Of a DNA stretch of 64,000 bases, positions 1-8,460 are shown piece after piece. How positions within the stretch are numbered: position 1 is the stretch's first letter; every line of letters starts with the position of its first letter. The DNA comes from an uncultured bacterium (GTDB lineage Bacteria; Bacteroidota; Rhodothermia; Rhodothermales; Rubricoccaceae). Under the pieces are notes generated by a model that saw only the letters and a list, made by a program, of their open reading frames with translations, ran no database searches and had not been told where the DNA came from. The position numbers were made by a program, and so were the translations under genes. The stretch spans positions 49,155-113,154 of the forward strand of contig CANLSR010000011.1 in NCBI GenBank assembly GCA_947493945.1, written 5' to 3'.

Positions 1-909
1 GCCCTGCAACTCGGCGACGAGCGCGCCCAGGCCCGTGGCGTGGGGGTGGGTCGGCTCGACGAGCCGGGGGCGGTCGGCGCGCGCGCGGAGGTAGTCCTCG
101 ACGGCGTCGGCCTGGTCGTCGGGTGTGCTGTCTCCAGCTGGGCAGGCCTCGACGGCCACGTGCGGGACGTTGCGAGACACAGGCTCGCCAGAGGCTCCTC
201 GCGGTGCCTCCGAGCCGCGCCGGGCGTCGGCGAGGCGGTTCGCCTGCTCGATGACGCCGTCGAGATCAAAGGCGCGGCCAGCGCGGTCGGGGAGGGTCGC
301 GCGGTTCTTCTCCCGGTCGTAGAGCAGGACACGCCCGGTGACGCCGTCGAGATGCCGGGCGAGCACGGCCGTGAGGTCGGTGGCCTCGGCGAGGTCGATG
401 AGACTAACGCGAGGGCGGGTGGGGTCGGAGAAGTCGTTGACTTCGAGGACCCCGCTGCTGCAGCCGGAGCGGGCCATCTGGCGCGCGACGAGCCCGGCGG
501 AGTCGGTGCCCTCGACGTGGAGCTTGAGGCACTCCGAGTAGAAGACGGTCTCCAGAAAGCGGGCGCACTCGTCTTCCGCCAGCTCGAAGAGACTGAGGAA
601 GGCGGCGTGGCCCGCGTCGCGATGCGTGATGAAGCGCGTGAGGGCCGCGGCGGGCGTGACCGGGAAGCGGTAGTCCGGTGTGGTGCGGGCGACGGCGAGA
701 AGCTGCCCCGACGAAGCCACGAAGGCGTCGTAGGTGGGGCCGAGAACCGAGTGCCCGAGGGTGTCCTGGTCGTCGCCAGAGGCCGAGACGGAATCGTAGC
801 GGACGACGATGAGCGACACGACGCCCTGAGCCTGCTGGTCCGCGAGGCCGACCGGGTCCGCGAAGGAAGCCGGGACGTGCTCGAAAATGGGGTGTGCCGT
901 CGTCAGCAT
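1..909 (-). CDS. Unrecognised protein, 3' end lies outside the window
   Basis: An open frame of 303 codons starts at ATG 909 and runs off the left edge without a stop. The start shares one base with the stop of the upstream gene (TGATG), so translation is probably coupled to the TolC-like gene. No signal peptide, membrane segment or family motif was recognised. The middle is acidic and rich in Ala, Asp and Thr; the N-terminal third alternates hydrophobic strands and charged turns, as in a soluble cytoplasmic protein. It is the last visible member of a leftward chain of envelope genes. The sequence shows the frame clearly; its function is unknown. Confidence 0.7.
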   Translation of the reverse strand, partial: MLTTAHPIFEHVPASFADPVGLADQQAQGVVSLIVVRYDSVSASGDDQDTLGHSVLGPTYDAFVASSGQLLAVARTTPDYRFPVTPAAALTRFITHRDAGHAAFLSLFELAEDECARFLETVFYSECLKLHVEGTDSAGLVARQMARSGCSSGVLEVNDFSDPTRPRVSLIDLAEATDLTAVLARHLDGVTGRVLLYDREKNRATLPDRAGRAFDLDGVIEQANRLADARRGSEAPRGASGEPVSRNVPHVAVEACPAGDSTPDDQADAVEDYLRARADRPRLVEPTHPHATGLGALVAELQG

Positions 910-1727
910 CAAGGTGCGGGCGCGTGACCGCGAGAGGCCTCTGGCGCGTCGATCGAGACGCTTCCGAGGGCGAGGTCGGGGTCTCCACCGGCGCGGAGCG
1001 TGGCGAGCCGGGCGGCGTTCGTGGCCTGGGCGTGCTCGGCCGAGAGAAGCGCCAAGCGCCCGCGCGCCAGGCCCTCGTAGTCGAGGTCGCCCTGCTCGTA
1101 CTTCATCTCGGCCAGGCGGAGGAGCTCGCGCTGGGCCTCGACGCGGCGGGCGAGGTAGTCGGCCTCGATGCGGAGCTGGACGGCGGCGAGTTCGGCGCGG
1201 CGCCGCTGCTCGGCCTCTCGCTCCCGTTCGTCAGCCTCGCGCTCGGCGCGGGCGATGAGGCGCTCTCTCGCCTGGGCCTCTTGACGCTCTCGGCGGGCGT
1301 GGTGGAGGTCGATCCGCGCCTCGGCGACGGCGACCGCGTTCCGGGCGCGCTGGACCGGGCGGCGGTCGAGGAGCTGTTCGAGGGACCACGAGGCCGTGAC
1401 GCCCCAGGTGTCGCCGGGCCAGCGCGCGATGGCGGCGTAGGCCGGGTCGTAGCCCTGGCTGCTGATGGAAGGGAAGGCGAGGCCGCGCGTGGAGACGCTG
1501 AGGAAGAAGTCGAGTTGGGGGCGGAGGCGCGAGAAACCGGACGCGGATCGGAGTTCGAGGCGGGCGAGGTCCAGGCGTGCCTGCTCGATGCGGAGCGCGG
1601 CCGTCGAGGTGTCGGCGGCGAGAAAGAGATCTGAGAGCGGGTCCGTGCTCCGGTACGGGAGCGCCTCGTCCTGCGCGCCAGCGACGGGAGCGACCAGGAG
1701 TGCGAGCAGGAGGGGGACGAGCCGCAT
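909..1727 (-). CDS. Exported coiled-coil protein, short TolC-like
   Basis: 272 aa. The N-terminus has a clean Sec signal (hydrophobic Leu/Val/Ala run ending at Ala-Gln near residue 19). Residues about 40-100 resemble the start of an outer-membrane efflux protein (repeated Leu/Ala/Arg heptads, then a Tyr/Pro/Trp-rich strand region). Residues about 120-240 form a long charged coiled coil rich in Glu, Arg and Ala. TolC monomers are usually above 400 aa, so this is a half-size relative or a periplasmic coiled-coil adaptor. It lies 5 bases after a small hypothetical gene and overlaps the next gene by one base. With the membrane/HlyD-like protein at 3379-5124 it may serve an envelope export task. 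The family assignment is inferred from architecture only. Confidence 0.65.
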   Translation of the reverse strand: MRLVPLLLALLVAPVAGAQDEALPYRSTDPLSDLFLAADTSTAALRIEQARLDLARLELRSASGFSRLRPQLDFFLSVSTRGLAFPSISSQGYDPAYAAIARWPGDTWGVTASWSLEQLLDRRPVQRARNAVAVAEARIDLHHARRERQEAQARERLIARAEREADEREREAEQRRRAELAAVQLRIEADYLARRVEAQRELLRLAEMKYEQGDLDYEGLARGRLALLSAEHAQATNAARLATLRAGGDPDLALGSVSIDAPEASRGHAPAP

Positions 1728-1732
1728 CGGAA

Positions 1733-2080
1733 CTAGGCGTGAGCGGGCTCGGGCGTGAGCGCCTGGATGGAGGGAGCGGCCGCCGGATCGAGTCCGGCGG
1801 CGGTCGCCAGGGCTTTGAGGAAGCCGTCGCCGAGGACCGGTTGGCCGTGGAAGAGCGCGAGCGTCTGGCTGGCGAGTTCGGCGTGGAAGCCGGGCGGCAT
1901 GTCGCGGTAGGGCGCCACGTGGTGCAGGCGCAGCGCGGCGAGGGCCTGGCGGTCGTGGTCGAGGCCGGTGGCGTCGAGCGCCTCGCGGACGACGCAGATG
2001 TCGAAGCGGTGCGAGGTCAGCATCCGGTAGAGCGCGAGGGCGACGGACCGGCGGCGGAAGGGGTCGATGGTGTCGAGCAT
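1733..2080 (-). CDS. Small hypothetical protein
   Basis: 115 aa starting at ATG 2080. No domain was recognised. The sequence is largely helical in character, with a His-rich middle (residues about 50-60) and a Pro/Ala C-terminus. The codon pattern (strong G/C at third positions) matches its neighbours. It sits 97 bases after the lipoprotein gene upstream and 5 bases before the TolC-like gene, so it probably shares their transcript. Confidence 0.6.
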   Translation of the reverse strand: MLDTIDPFRRRSVALALYRMLTSHRFDICVVREALDATGLDHDRQALAALRLHHVAPYRDMPPGFHAELASQTLALFHGQPVLGDGFLKALATAAGLDPAAAPSIQALTPEPAHA

Positions 2081-2177
2081 GGGCGAGGGCGGATGAGGAG
2101 CGAGGGGGCTCTCGATGCGCGATTCCCCCTCCCCGCGAGGGGAGAGGGCGCGCTGCGAGGTGGGCGGGGTTGCCGGG

Positions 2178-3062
2178 TTAGCCCTCGGTGTTCTCGCGGA
2201 TCACGACGCCGTCACCGCCGCGCTGCTTGGTCTGGCGGAAGGTGCCGTTGACGTAGTCGTTGCGCGAGACGACCGAGCCGTCGGCGGTGTCGCCGGAGGA
2301 GAGGAGCGTCCGGAGCAGCGTGCCGGTCACGTTGCCCTCGGCGTCGATGGCGAAGTCGGCGCCGTAGTAGCGCGTGCGGACCGCGCCGTCGGGGCCGCCG
2401 TCGCGGAGCGTGCCGGTGCCGTTCGTGTTGAGCGTGGCGACGGGCTCGCGGACGGTGACCGACTCGCGCAGCTCCTGGTTGGCGTAGCTCACGACGGCCT
2501 CGCCCTCGGCGGGCGAGTAGACCTGGGCGACGCGCCACGTGTCGTAGGTCGAGAAGCTGGCCTCGGCGTCGTTGGACGCGCCGGTGAGGTACGGGATGGA
2601 CCCGGCCTGGAGCGCGGCGACGAAGCCCGCGAGGTCGGCGTAGGTCAGGAACGAGAGCGTGACCGACTCGACGGCGTCCAAGCCGCCCACGTCGCGGGCG
2701 TGCTGGACGCGGGCCTGCCAGACGCCGACGCCCTGCGGCTCGCGGTACTGGAGCTGGACCAAGAAGCCCTTGGCGTTGGTGGCGTCGTAGACGCCGGTGT
2801 AGGTCGTCGTGTCGACGAGGGCGCTCATCGAGGCCATCGCGCTGGCGCCCGATGCGGAAGCCATGCGAGCCGCCGAGCCGGAGTCACCGAAGCCGAGAGA
2901 GAACAGCTCTTCCACTTCCTCGAAGGCGGCGGTCACGAGGGCCGACTGGTCGGCGGTGATGGGATCGATGGGATCGGGGCCCGTCGGGTCGGGCGTCGGG
3001 GCGGTGGCATCGCACGCGGCGAAGACGAGCGCCAGAGGCGAGAGGAGGAGAAGGCGGAGCAT
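2178..3062 (-). CDS. Predicted lipoprotein of unknown function
   Basis: 294 aa from ATG 3062. The N-terminus has a Leu-rich signal followed by a lipobox-like Phe-Ala-Ala-Cys (Cys near residue 17) and then a Thr/Pro/Asp linker typical of lipoproteins exposed on a membrane. The remainder is rich in Thr, Val, Tyr and Asp with alternating strands, which suggests a beta-rich periplasmic or surface domain. The longer frame that extends upstream is Pro/Arg-rich and out of character, so the inner ATG was chosen. No family was recognised. A 316-base gap upstream suggests it begins its own transcript. Confidence 0.7.
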   Translation of the reverse strand: MLRLLLLSPLALVFAACDATAPTPDPTGPDPIDPITADQSALVTAAFEEVEELFSLGFGDSGSAARMASASGASAMASMSALVDTTTYTGVYDATNAKGFLVQLQYREPQGVGVWQARVQHARDVGGLDAVESVTLSFLTYADLAGFVAALQAGSIPYLTGASNDAEASFSTYDTWRVAQVYSPAEGEAVVSYANQELRESVTVREPVATLNTNGTGTLRDGGPDGAVRTRYYGADFAIDAEGNVTGTLLRTLLSSGDTADGSVVSRNDYVNGTFRQTKQRGGDGVVIRENTEG

Positions 3063-3378
3063 GGTGTGGTTGAGGGTGCGCCCGTCGTGGGCTGGGGAGG
3101 CCGGGAGTGGCCGGGAGAGAGGCGAGGGCACGCCTCTGGCGGAGTGCCAGCGGGGCTGGCATGGGGGACCACTTGCGCGCGTGAGTCGCGTGCTTCGGTC
3201 CAGGGGAGCCTCCTCCTCCACGCCGCGTAGACGGGTGCAGAATCGGAGCTCTCCGGTCGCGCTTGGCGCGGCCAAGGTTGACTGTCGTCGACCTATCGGT
3301 TGAGGGTGTCGGTTCGGGTCTTCGGACCCAGCGGCCACCGGGGCAGGGCAAACAGTCCCCGGTGGCCGTTTTTGTTGG
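3063..3378. other. Intergenic spacer with a strong hairpin
   Basis: 316 bases between the lipoprotein start and the stop of the upstream gene. It holds the large hairpin at 3332-3368 and a smaller one at about 3317-3330 (GGGTC stem). No convincing small gene or other site was seen; a promoter for the lipoprotein gene is expected here but no clear match to a consensus was found. Confidence 0.5.
3332..3373. terminator. Intrinsic terminator-like hairpin
   Basis: A perfect 12-bp stem (CGGCCACCGGGG at 3332-3343 paired with 3357-3368) with a 13-base loop is followed on the plus strand by TTTTT. Read on the minus strand it lies just after the stop of the gene at 3379-5124, preceded by an A-run. It could therefore stop transcription in either direction. 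Confidence 0.7.
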
Positions 3379-5124
3379 CTACGAGCTGGTGGAGTGGTCG
3401 AGCGCGCCGGTACGCGGCGCGACGAGGACCACGCGGACCTCGGTGCGGTCGGGGCCGAGGGCGCGGGTCTCGATGCGGCGGACGACGCCGGCGCCCGTGG
3501 AGCGGACGATGCCGTCGCGCGAGGCGGTGGCGTGGCGGTGGCGCGCCCGGCGGAGACGGGCCGCGGCCTCCCGGACGCGCTCGGCCTGTGTGCGCCGCCA
3601 GTCGGCCGCGCGAGCGGACGCCCCAGCCTCGGCGGCGGCAAGCTGGGCGCGGAGGTCGGCGACCCCAGCGCGCGCGCCGTCCAGGGCGCTCTGGGGCTCG
3701 AAGCCTTGGGCGTGTCGGTCGGCGATGCGCTGGGCGGTGGCCTCCGCTTGGGCGAGCCGCTGGCGGAGCGCGACCGGGTCGGACGCCAGAGGCGGAGGCG
3801 CGGCCTGGGCCGCCGCGAGATCGGCCTGCGCCTCGGCCACGTCGAGGCGGGCGGTGAGGAGCGCCGACGAGGTGAGGACCGCGATGGTATCGCCCACGGC
3901 GACGGACTCGCCCTCTTGGACGCGCATCTGGGGCGGCTCCGACGGCTTGTGGGCGAACGTCACGCGGCGGACCTCGGAGCGGGCGGTGTCCTGCGGATCG
4001 TAGTCCTCGGCCTCGCCCTCGCGCGTGAACACGCGGAGCGTGACGGTGCCCTGCTCGACGAGGAGGCCCGAGAGGCCGAGGCGGTCGAGGTCGGTGAGCG
4101 TCGCGAACTGAAACGAGAGCCGCTTGTCCGAGCCCGTGACGGTGTCGAAGCGGAACTCGTCGGGCGTGATGCCTGCGGCCTCGGTGACGGTGACCTGCCC
4201 GTCGATGAGGTGGCGGAGGGGCTGGCCGTCGGGCCCACCGCCCGCATGGGCGGTGCGGGGCACGAGGGACTCGAGGTCGGCGAGGACGCGGCCGTCGAGG
4301 GTGATCTGGCGCCGGGAGACCTGGACGCGGGCGCCTCGATGGGCGACGACGCGGTCGGGCTGGAAGTTGGCCGAGTAGGCGGGGCCGAGCGAGAAGACGC
4401 GGCCGTCGGTCGTGTCGCGGACGAGGAGCGTGTTGGCGCCCGTCGTGCCGACGGCCTCGAAGCGCCCCTCCAGGCGCTGGAGGTGCTGGGGGTCGGACGC
4501 CTCGACCTCGATCTCGACGAGGTAGCCCTCGGCGGACCAGTCGAGAAAGTCGCGGACGGCGGCGCCGGCGTCCGCCTGCACGCGGCGCACGAAGCGCTGG
4601 TAGCCGTCGTGCTCGAGGACGGCGAAGGGGACGGTGAGGCAGACGAACGTGATGCCGAAGAAGGCGTCGACGCGGCTGCCGGTCGTCGTGCGGTAGGCCG
4701 TCTCCTGACGGTTGTAGTAGGGGAAGACGCCGCGGCGGTCGGACCAGGGCCAGAAGACGCGGACGCCCTGGACAGTCCACGTGTCGAGGAAGGGGTGGGA
4801 GACGTAGCCGACGACGACGGCGGCGTAGAGGTGGGGCAAGGCCCCACCGGGGAGCCCGGTCCAGAGGAAGGGGAGGGCGAGGACGGCGACGGCGCCCTGG
4901 GCGGCGTAGCAGTGCGTGATCGTCCGGTGGCCAAAGCGGCGCTCGATGCGCCGGGCGATGGGCGAGAACACGCGGCCGACCGTCGAGCCGAGCGTGTCGA
5001 CGTCGGGGGCGACAGCGGCCGCCGAGGCGACCACGACGCCGGTGGCCGTCCAGGGGACCTGGAAGAACGTGGCGGCGACGGTGTAGCCGAGGACGCCTCC
5101 GGCGATGTGCGTGCCGAGTCTCAC
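3379..5124 (-). CDS. Membrane-bound metal-dependent hydrolase-like (YdjM/LexA-binding type) fused to a HlyD-like coiled-coil domain
   Basis: 581 aa with a GTG start at 5124, chosen because the protein then begins at the YdjM-like fold and the GTG overlaps the previous stop (GTGA). Residues 1 to about 200 resemble the YdjM inner-membrane hydrolase family: several hydrophobic segments and conserved Asp/His signatures (Pro-Asp-Val-Asp near 45, His-Arg-Thr-Ile-Thr-His, then Ser-His-Pro-Phe-Leu-Asp-Thr). Residues about 210-400 form a soluble region with repeated beta strands. Residues about 410-560 contain a biotinyl-lipoyl-like hairpin remnant and an Ala/Gln/Arg-rich coiled coil, as in membrane fusion proteins. 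This is an unusual fusion. It is the last gene of a four-gene coupled chain behind a tyrosine recombinase. Confidence 0.65.
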   Translation of the reverse strand: MRLGTHIAGGVLGYTVAATFFQVPWTATGVVVASAAAVAPDVDTLGSTVGRVFSPIARRIERRFGHRTITHCYAAQGAVAVLALPFLWTGLPGGALPHLYAAVVVGYVSHPFLDTWTVQGVRVFWPWSDRRGVFPYYNRQETAYRTTTGSRVDAFFGITFVCLTVPFAVLEHDGYQRFVRRVQADAGAAVRDFLDWSAEGYLVEIEVEASDPQHLQRLEGRFEAVGTTGANTLLVRDTTDGRVFSLGPAYSANFQPDRVVAHRGARVQVSRRQITLDGRVLADLESLVPRTAHAGGGPDGQPLRHLIDGQVTVTEAAGITPDEFRFDTVTGSDKRLSFQFATLTDLDRLGLSGLLVEQGTVTLRVFTREGEAEDYDPQDTARSEVRRVTFAHKPSEPPQMRVQEGESVAVGDTIAVLTSSALLTARLDVAEAQADLAAAQAAPPPLASDPVALRQRLAQAEATAQRIADRHAQGFEPQSALDGARAGVADLRAQLAAAEAGASARAADWRRTQAERVREAAARLRRARHRHATASRDGIVRSTGAGVVRRIETRALGPDRTEVRVVLVAPRTGALDHSTSS

Positions 5125-5453
5125 GGTGAGCGGTGGGGACTTCGGGCACCCGTCCGCTGAGCCGAGAGGCGCGTGTCCTCGTCGGGGGTGCACGGATTTG
5201 TGTCGTCGAAGCGGACGGTGCGGTGGGGGTTGAGGCGACGGAGGTGGGCGAGCACCTCGTCCGGGGCCGCGTCGGGCGTGAACGGGAGCGGGAGCGGCCC
5301 GAGACCGGCGAGGCGGGCCAGGGCCGGGTCCTCCACGACAAATCCCGTCGAGGAGCGCCGGATCGTGAGCGGCGGCCGGGTGGGCGGACGTGCGTTCGAT
5401 CCCCACGCAGCGCGGACGTGGAGGCGGCTCTGGGTCGGGGAGGGCGTCGGCAT
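5121..5453 (-). CDS. Hypothetical protein
   Basis: 110 aa from ATG 5453. It is rich in Pro, Arg and Thr with no signal peptide or known motif. Its start shares one base with the previous stop (TGATG) and its stop overlaps the next start (GTGA), so it is translationally coupled on both sides. An in-frame upstream Met exists within the preceding gene but would lengthen the overlap without reason. Confidence 0.55.
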   Translation of the reverse strand: MPTPSPTQSRLHVRAAWGSNARPPTRPPLTIRRSSTGFVVEDPALARLAGLGPLPLPFTPDAAPDEVLAHLRRLNPHRTVRFDDTNPCTPDEDTRLSAQRTGARSPHRSP

Positions 5454-5857
5454 CAGCTCCGGAACATGATGGTGGTGAGCGCCCACTCCTCGGTGCGGTC
5501 GGAGCCGTCGAGGCGGGCGTAGAGCTCGACCGTGTATTCGCCCTGGGGGGCGAAGAGGCCGTTGGGACCGACGCCGCGCCAGGCGGCCGTGCGGGAGCCC
5601 GCGGTCTCGCGGCGCTCCTCGGTGATCTGGCGGACGAGCGCGACCGACCCGTCGGGCTGGCGCTGAGTGATCCGGATCTGGACGACGGCCGGCTCGGCGA
5701 GGGTGTAGCGGACCTCACACGGCCCCGTGAAGGCATTGAAGGTGGGATCGACGCGGAAGCCCGAGACGATCTGGAAGTCGGTGGGGCCGGTGGGCGGGGT
5801 GCACCCCGCCGCCGCCAGGAGCACGAGGAGTCCGAGCAGGGGAGAGGGTCTCGTCAT
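5453..5857 (-). CDS. Small predicted lipoprotein
   Basis: 134 aa. The N-terminus is a short Leu-rich signal with lipobox Ala-Ala-Gly-Cys (Cys at residue 19). The mature part looks like a single beta-sandwich domain of the FlgD-Ig type (strand, Gly-Pro-Asn-Gly turn, Gly-Glu-Tyr-Thr-Val strand), which is common in Bacteroidota and Rhodothermota exported proteins. It overlaps the upstream gene by ATGA and the downstream gene by TGATG. Confidence 0.7.
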   Translation of the reverse strand: MTRPSPLLGLLVLLAAAGCTPPTGPTDFQIVSGFRVDPTFNAFTGPCEVRYTLAEPAVVQIRITQRQPDGSVALVRQITEERRETAGSRTAAWRGVGPNGLFAPQGEYTVELYARLDGSDRTEEWALTTIMFRS

Positions 5858-6183
5858 CGATCCGCCTGGACGAGGCCGCCGAGGTCGTCGACGCCCGGGG
5901 TGTGGGTCGTCGTGACGGGGACGAGCGCACCCGGCTCCCCGCCCGGTCCGGCTGGAGCCCGGAAGTAGTGGACGTAGCGCGTGGTGGGCGTCGGGCTGGC
6001 GAGGCCGAGCGAGAAGGCGTAGCGGTGCCGCGTGACGCCGAGCGGGTCGCCGGCCCCGATGAGGAGGGCCGCGAGGTGGCAGTGGGCGGCCTCGGCCTCG
6101 GGCGTGAACCGGTCGAAGACGAGCCGGTCGGGGGCCTGGGGGAGGAGAGGACGCCGGTGGCGCATGGGGACGTCGTCGGTCAT
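5854..6183 (-). CDS. Hypothetical protein
   Basis: 109 aa from ATG 6183, four bases after the stop of the tyrosine recombinase. No family was recognised. It has no signal peptide; the central part is Ala/Leu/His-rich and the C-terminus holds a run of Thr-Thr-Thr-His. Its stop overlaps the next ATG (ATGA), placing it in the same transcript as the recombinase and the lipoprotein. Confidence 0.6.
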   Translation of the reverse strand: MTDDVPMRHRRPLLPQAPDRLVFDRFTPEAEAAHCHLAALLIGAGDPLGVTRHRYAFSLGLASPTPTTRYVHYFRAPAGPGGEPGALVPVTTTHTPGVDDLGGLVQADR

Positions 6184-6187
6184 CGGG

Positions 6188-7426
6188 TCAGGCAGCCTGG
6201 TGAATCCGGGGGGCGAGAAGCGGGCCTCGGGCGTGCTCGCGGGCGCCGAGGGCGGTGGCCTCCACCAGCTCGCGGAGCCCCTCCTCGTCGACGTGCGTGT
6301 AGACCTCCGTCGTCTGGATCGTGGCGTGGCCCAAGAGCTCCTGGACCGCGCGGATGTCGCCCGAGGAGGCGAGCAGGCGGGTAGCGAACGTCCGGCGCAG
6401 GACGTGGGGGGTGAGGCGGTGGCGGGCGCGAATCCGCTCCCCGACGCGCTTGCACTCGCGGGCGACCTGGCGGGGGACGACCCGGCAGCCCGTGAGCGTG
6501 ACGAAGACCTCGTCGGCCGAGGACGGCACGTAGCGCCGGACGGCCAGCCAGTCGAACATGGCCGGGTAGGCGAACCCGACGAGGGGGACCGTGCGGGTCT
6601 TCGAGCCCTTGCCGGTGAACGAGAGGTAGAAGCCGTCGGGGCGCGTGACGATCGCGTCGCGGAGGAGTCCGAGCACCTCGGCGCACCGCAGGCCCGCGAA
6701 GGCCATGAGCGTGAAGGTGGCCCGGCGGCGCCCGGCGGTGAAGAGCGAAGCGAAGGCGCGCGTCCGCTCGGGTCCGCGCTCGGCCCCTTCGAGGCGGCGG
6801 TTCGCCTCGGCGACGTCGGCCGAGAGGAGGGCGACGGCCCGATCGAGCTCGTCATCCGTGAGCACCTTATGCGTCTCGCTCTTGCGGTCAAAGGCCGGGA
6901 GGTCGAGGGCGTCGAAGGGGTTGGCCGCGACGATCTCGATGCCGCGCAAGAAGCGGTAGAAGGAGCGGACGCAGCTCACGCGGCGGCGGACGGTCCGGGG
7001 GGCGGCCTCGGTCGAGAGCCGGGCGAGGTAGCGCTCGGCGGCGCGGCGGCCGACGGTGCCGAGCCGTAGGCCCTCAGCGTCGAGGAAACGGCCGTAGTGC
7101 TGGAGGTCGATCCGGTAGGCGCGCTCGGTGTGTCGACTGCCGGTGCGGGTGTGCCTGGTGCGCCCGATGAACAGCTCGACGGCTTCCTCGAACGATGTCT
7201 CCTCGGTCCGTAGCACGCGGTCTCGCTCGGCCGAGCGGAGGGCAGTGTCGGGCGGTCGGTGCGTGGAGTTCACGGCGACGAGCGGGAGGTTCGTGGCTTC
7301 GGCGCGCGTCGAATACCTAAAGCCATTAGGCGCAAGAACAGGGATGGTGTCCAGAGTGTCAAGGCCGATTGCGTGGTCCGTAGTGGCGTCCCACCTCTTT
7401 TTGGGTCTGCCGAGCGGCTCGTTCAT
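6188..7426 (-). CDS. Tyrosine recombinase (XerC/XerD-like)
   Basis: 412 aa. Residues about 80-170 form an N-terminal SAM-like core-binding domain and residues about 190-385 the catalytic domain. The catalytic set is visible: Arg in Ala-Gly-Leu-Arg-Cys, Lys in the Gly-Lys-Gly-Ser-Lys turn, the His-x-x-Arg box (Pro-His-Val-Leu-Arg-Arg), the second His in Leu-Gly-His-Ala, and the nucleophile Tyr in Glu-Val-Tyr-Thr-His. The fold is that of integrases that resolve plasmid multimers or integrate elements. A symmetric 10-6-10 site lies 86-111 bases upstream (7512-7537), which could be its substrate. It leads a coupled leftward operon. Confidence 0.9.
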   Translation of the reverse strand: MNEPLGRPKKRWDATTDHAIGLDTLDTIPVLAPNGFRYSTRAEATNLPLVAVNSTHRPPDTALRSAERDRVLRTEETSFEEAVELFIGRTRHTRTGSRHTERAYRIDLQHYGRFLDAEGLRLGTVGRRAAERYLARLSTEAAPRTVRRRVSCVRSFYRFLRGIEIVAANPFDALDLPAFDRKSETHKVLTDDELDRAVALLSADVAEANRRLEGAERGPERTRAFASLFTAGRRRATFTLMAFAGLRCAEVLGLLRDAIVTRPDGFYLSFTGKGSKTRTVPLVGFAYPAMFDWLAVRRYVPSSADEVFVTLTGCRVVPRQVARECKRVGERIRARHRLTPHVLRRTFATRLLASSGDIRAVQELLGHATIQTTEVYTHVDEEGLRELVEATALGAREHARGPLLAPRIHQAA

Positions 7427-7511
7427 TCGATTCCAGCCTCTTTATGCCGATTCGCACGGCCCTCTATAAAGGCAACTCACCGTGTGCTTTGGGGTCACTT
7501 TTCTGAGGAGT

Positions 7512-7537
7512 GTCCTGATAATGTTCGTTATCAGGAC
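7512..7537. other. Xer/dif-like recombination site
   Basis: GTCCTGATAA (7512-7521) and TTATCAGGAC (7528-7537) are perfect inverted arms around a 6-base centre, TGTTCG. The half-site ends TAA and TTA next to a 6-bp centre are the layout of dif, pdif and related Xer sites. The site sits just upstream of a tyrosine recombinase gene. Its use as a multimer-resolution or integration site is inferred; a role as a regulator binding site is possible. Confidence 0.6.
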
Positions 7538-8208
7538 GAGAATCGGGGTCGTTTGCGACCATCCGTCTGAATCGCCCCGGCTGAGTCGTCGAGGGCGATT
7601 CGATCCCTGGACGGGTGGCTGTCACGCTGACAGCCGGTCGACGGAGCGGCGGCGGAAAGGGGAGAGGCGGGCGCTTTGCCAGAGGCCTCGATCCTGGCGG
7701 AGCGGACGGCCGCGGAGACCTGGAGGCGTCCTCGATGGTGGGCTCGAAGACGGGTCGTGCGAGGCGCGCCGAGCGCCGGCGCCCCGTCCCCGGTCCGGTC
7801 GAACTGGGCGGTCCGTGAGTGCGCCGCGCGCCACCCCATTTCCCGTCCCGAGCCGTGCTGGAAGCTCAGCCAGCGCGTGGGGTTCGGGGTTGACTCCCCG
7901 GCCTCGGCGGGTCGGGCGGAGCTGGGGGGTGGGGCCACCTCGGCACGAGGTTCGCAGCGCCCGACTTCGCTGCCGCATTTCTGTCGGCTAGCGGGATGGC
8001 CGTTCGGAGCGCGGAGGTGCGGCGGACCGCTGAGGCGGGCCGCTCGCCAGAGGCGAGGGGACGGCCGGTGGTGGCGCGTGACGGTCCGGTCCGTGGACCG
8101 GACCGGGCATCTCTAGGCACCCCGATGGGGAGAGCCGACATGTGTATGTCCGCTATTGCAACTCGCTTCTCTCAGTCAACTCGCCGCCCCGCGGAGCGGG
8201 GTGACCGC

Positions 8209-8217
8209 TTATCCACA
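8209..8217 (+). promoter_or_regulatory. DnaA box
   Basis: TTATCCACA is an exact match to the classical high-affinity DnaA box. It lies 50 bases before the first iteron-like repeat, a normal arrangement for iteron plasmids. Confidence 0.65.
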
Positions 8218-8266
8218 CGCCGACGGGCCCCCATTACAGGGAAGGTTAAAAGAGGGGATACAAGAT

Positions 8267-8427
8267 GGTCGTCCGAATATTCGGGCCAGAGGCCAGGTCT
8301 GGTCTCCTATGACATAGAAGATGGTCGCCTCGATATTCGGAGAGCGGCGTGACTTATTCCATATAGGCTGGTCGCCTCGATATTCGCAGGTCGCCCGTTT
8401 ATTCGGAGAAGGTCGCCCCGGTATTCG
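8267..8427 (+). repeat. Five iteron-like direct repeats (candidate plasmid origin)
   Basis: Five 17-bp units with consensus GGTCGCCTCGATATTCG start at 8267, 8323, 8370, 8389 and 8411. Units 2 and 3 are identical; the others differ at two to four positions in the middle, while GGTCG and TATTCG or TTATTCG ends are kept. The last three are spaced 19 and 22 bases apart, about two helical turns. This is the pattern of iterons bound by a plasmid initiator such as the RepA at 13287-14423. Confidence 0.65.
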
Positions 8428-8460
8428 TGGACAACTGGGCCGGAGAGGGGGTTGTCCACG
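8426..8460. repeat. 10-bp inverted repeat beside the iterons
   Basis: CGTGGACAAC (8426-8435) and GTTGTCCACG (8451-8460) are perfect inverted copies separated by 15 bases. Each arm includes a DnaA-box-like TTGTCCAC. The left arm overlaps the end of the last iteron by two bases. It may be part of the origin or a hairpin ending the mer transcript. Confidence 0.55.

Noticed and set aside
3394..5160. A 588-codon plus-strand frame opposite the YdjM-like gene
   Set aside because: Composition is simple Gly/Ala/Arg/Asp and no motif is present; the minus strand has clear motifs and coupled starts.
7531..8141. Several frames of 90-170 codons in the region upstream of the origin
   Set aside because: All are rich in Arg, Pro, Ser and Gly, have no motif and contradict each other on both strands; the region is better read as non-coding.
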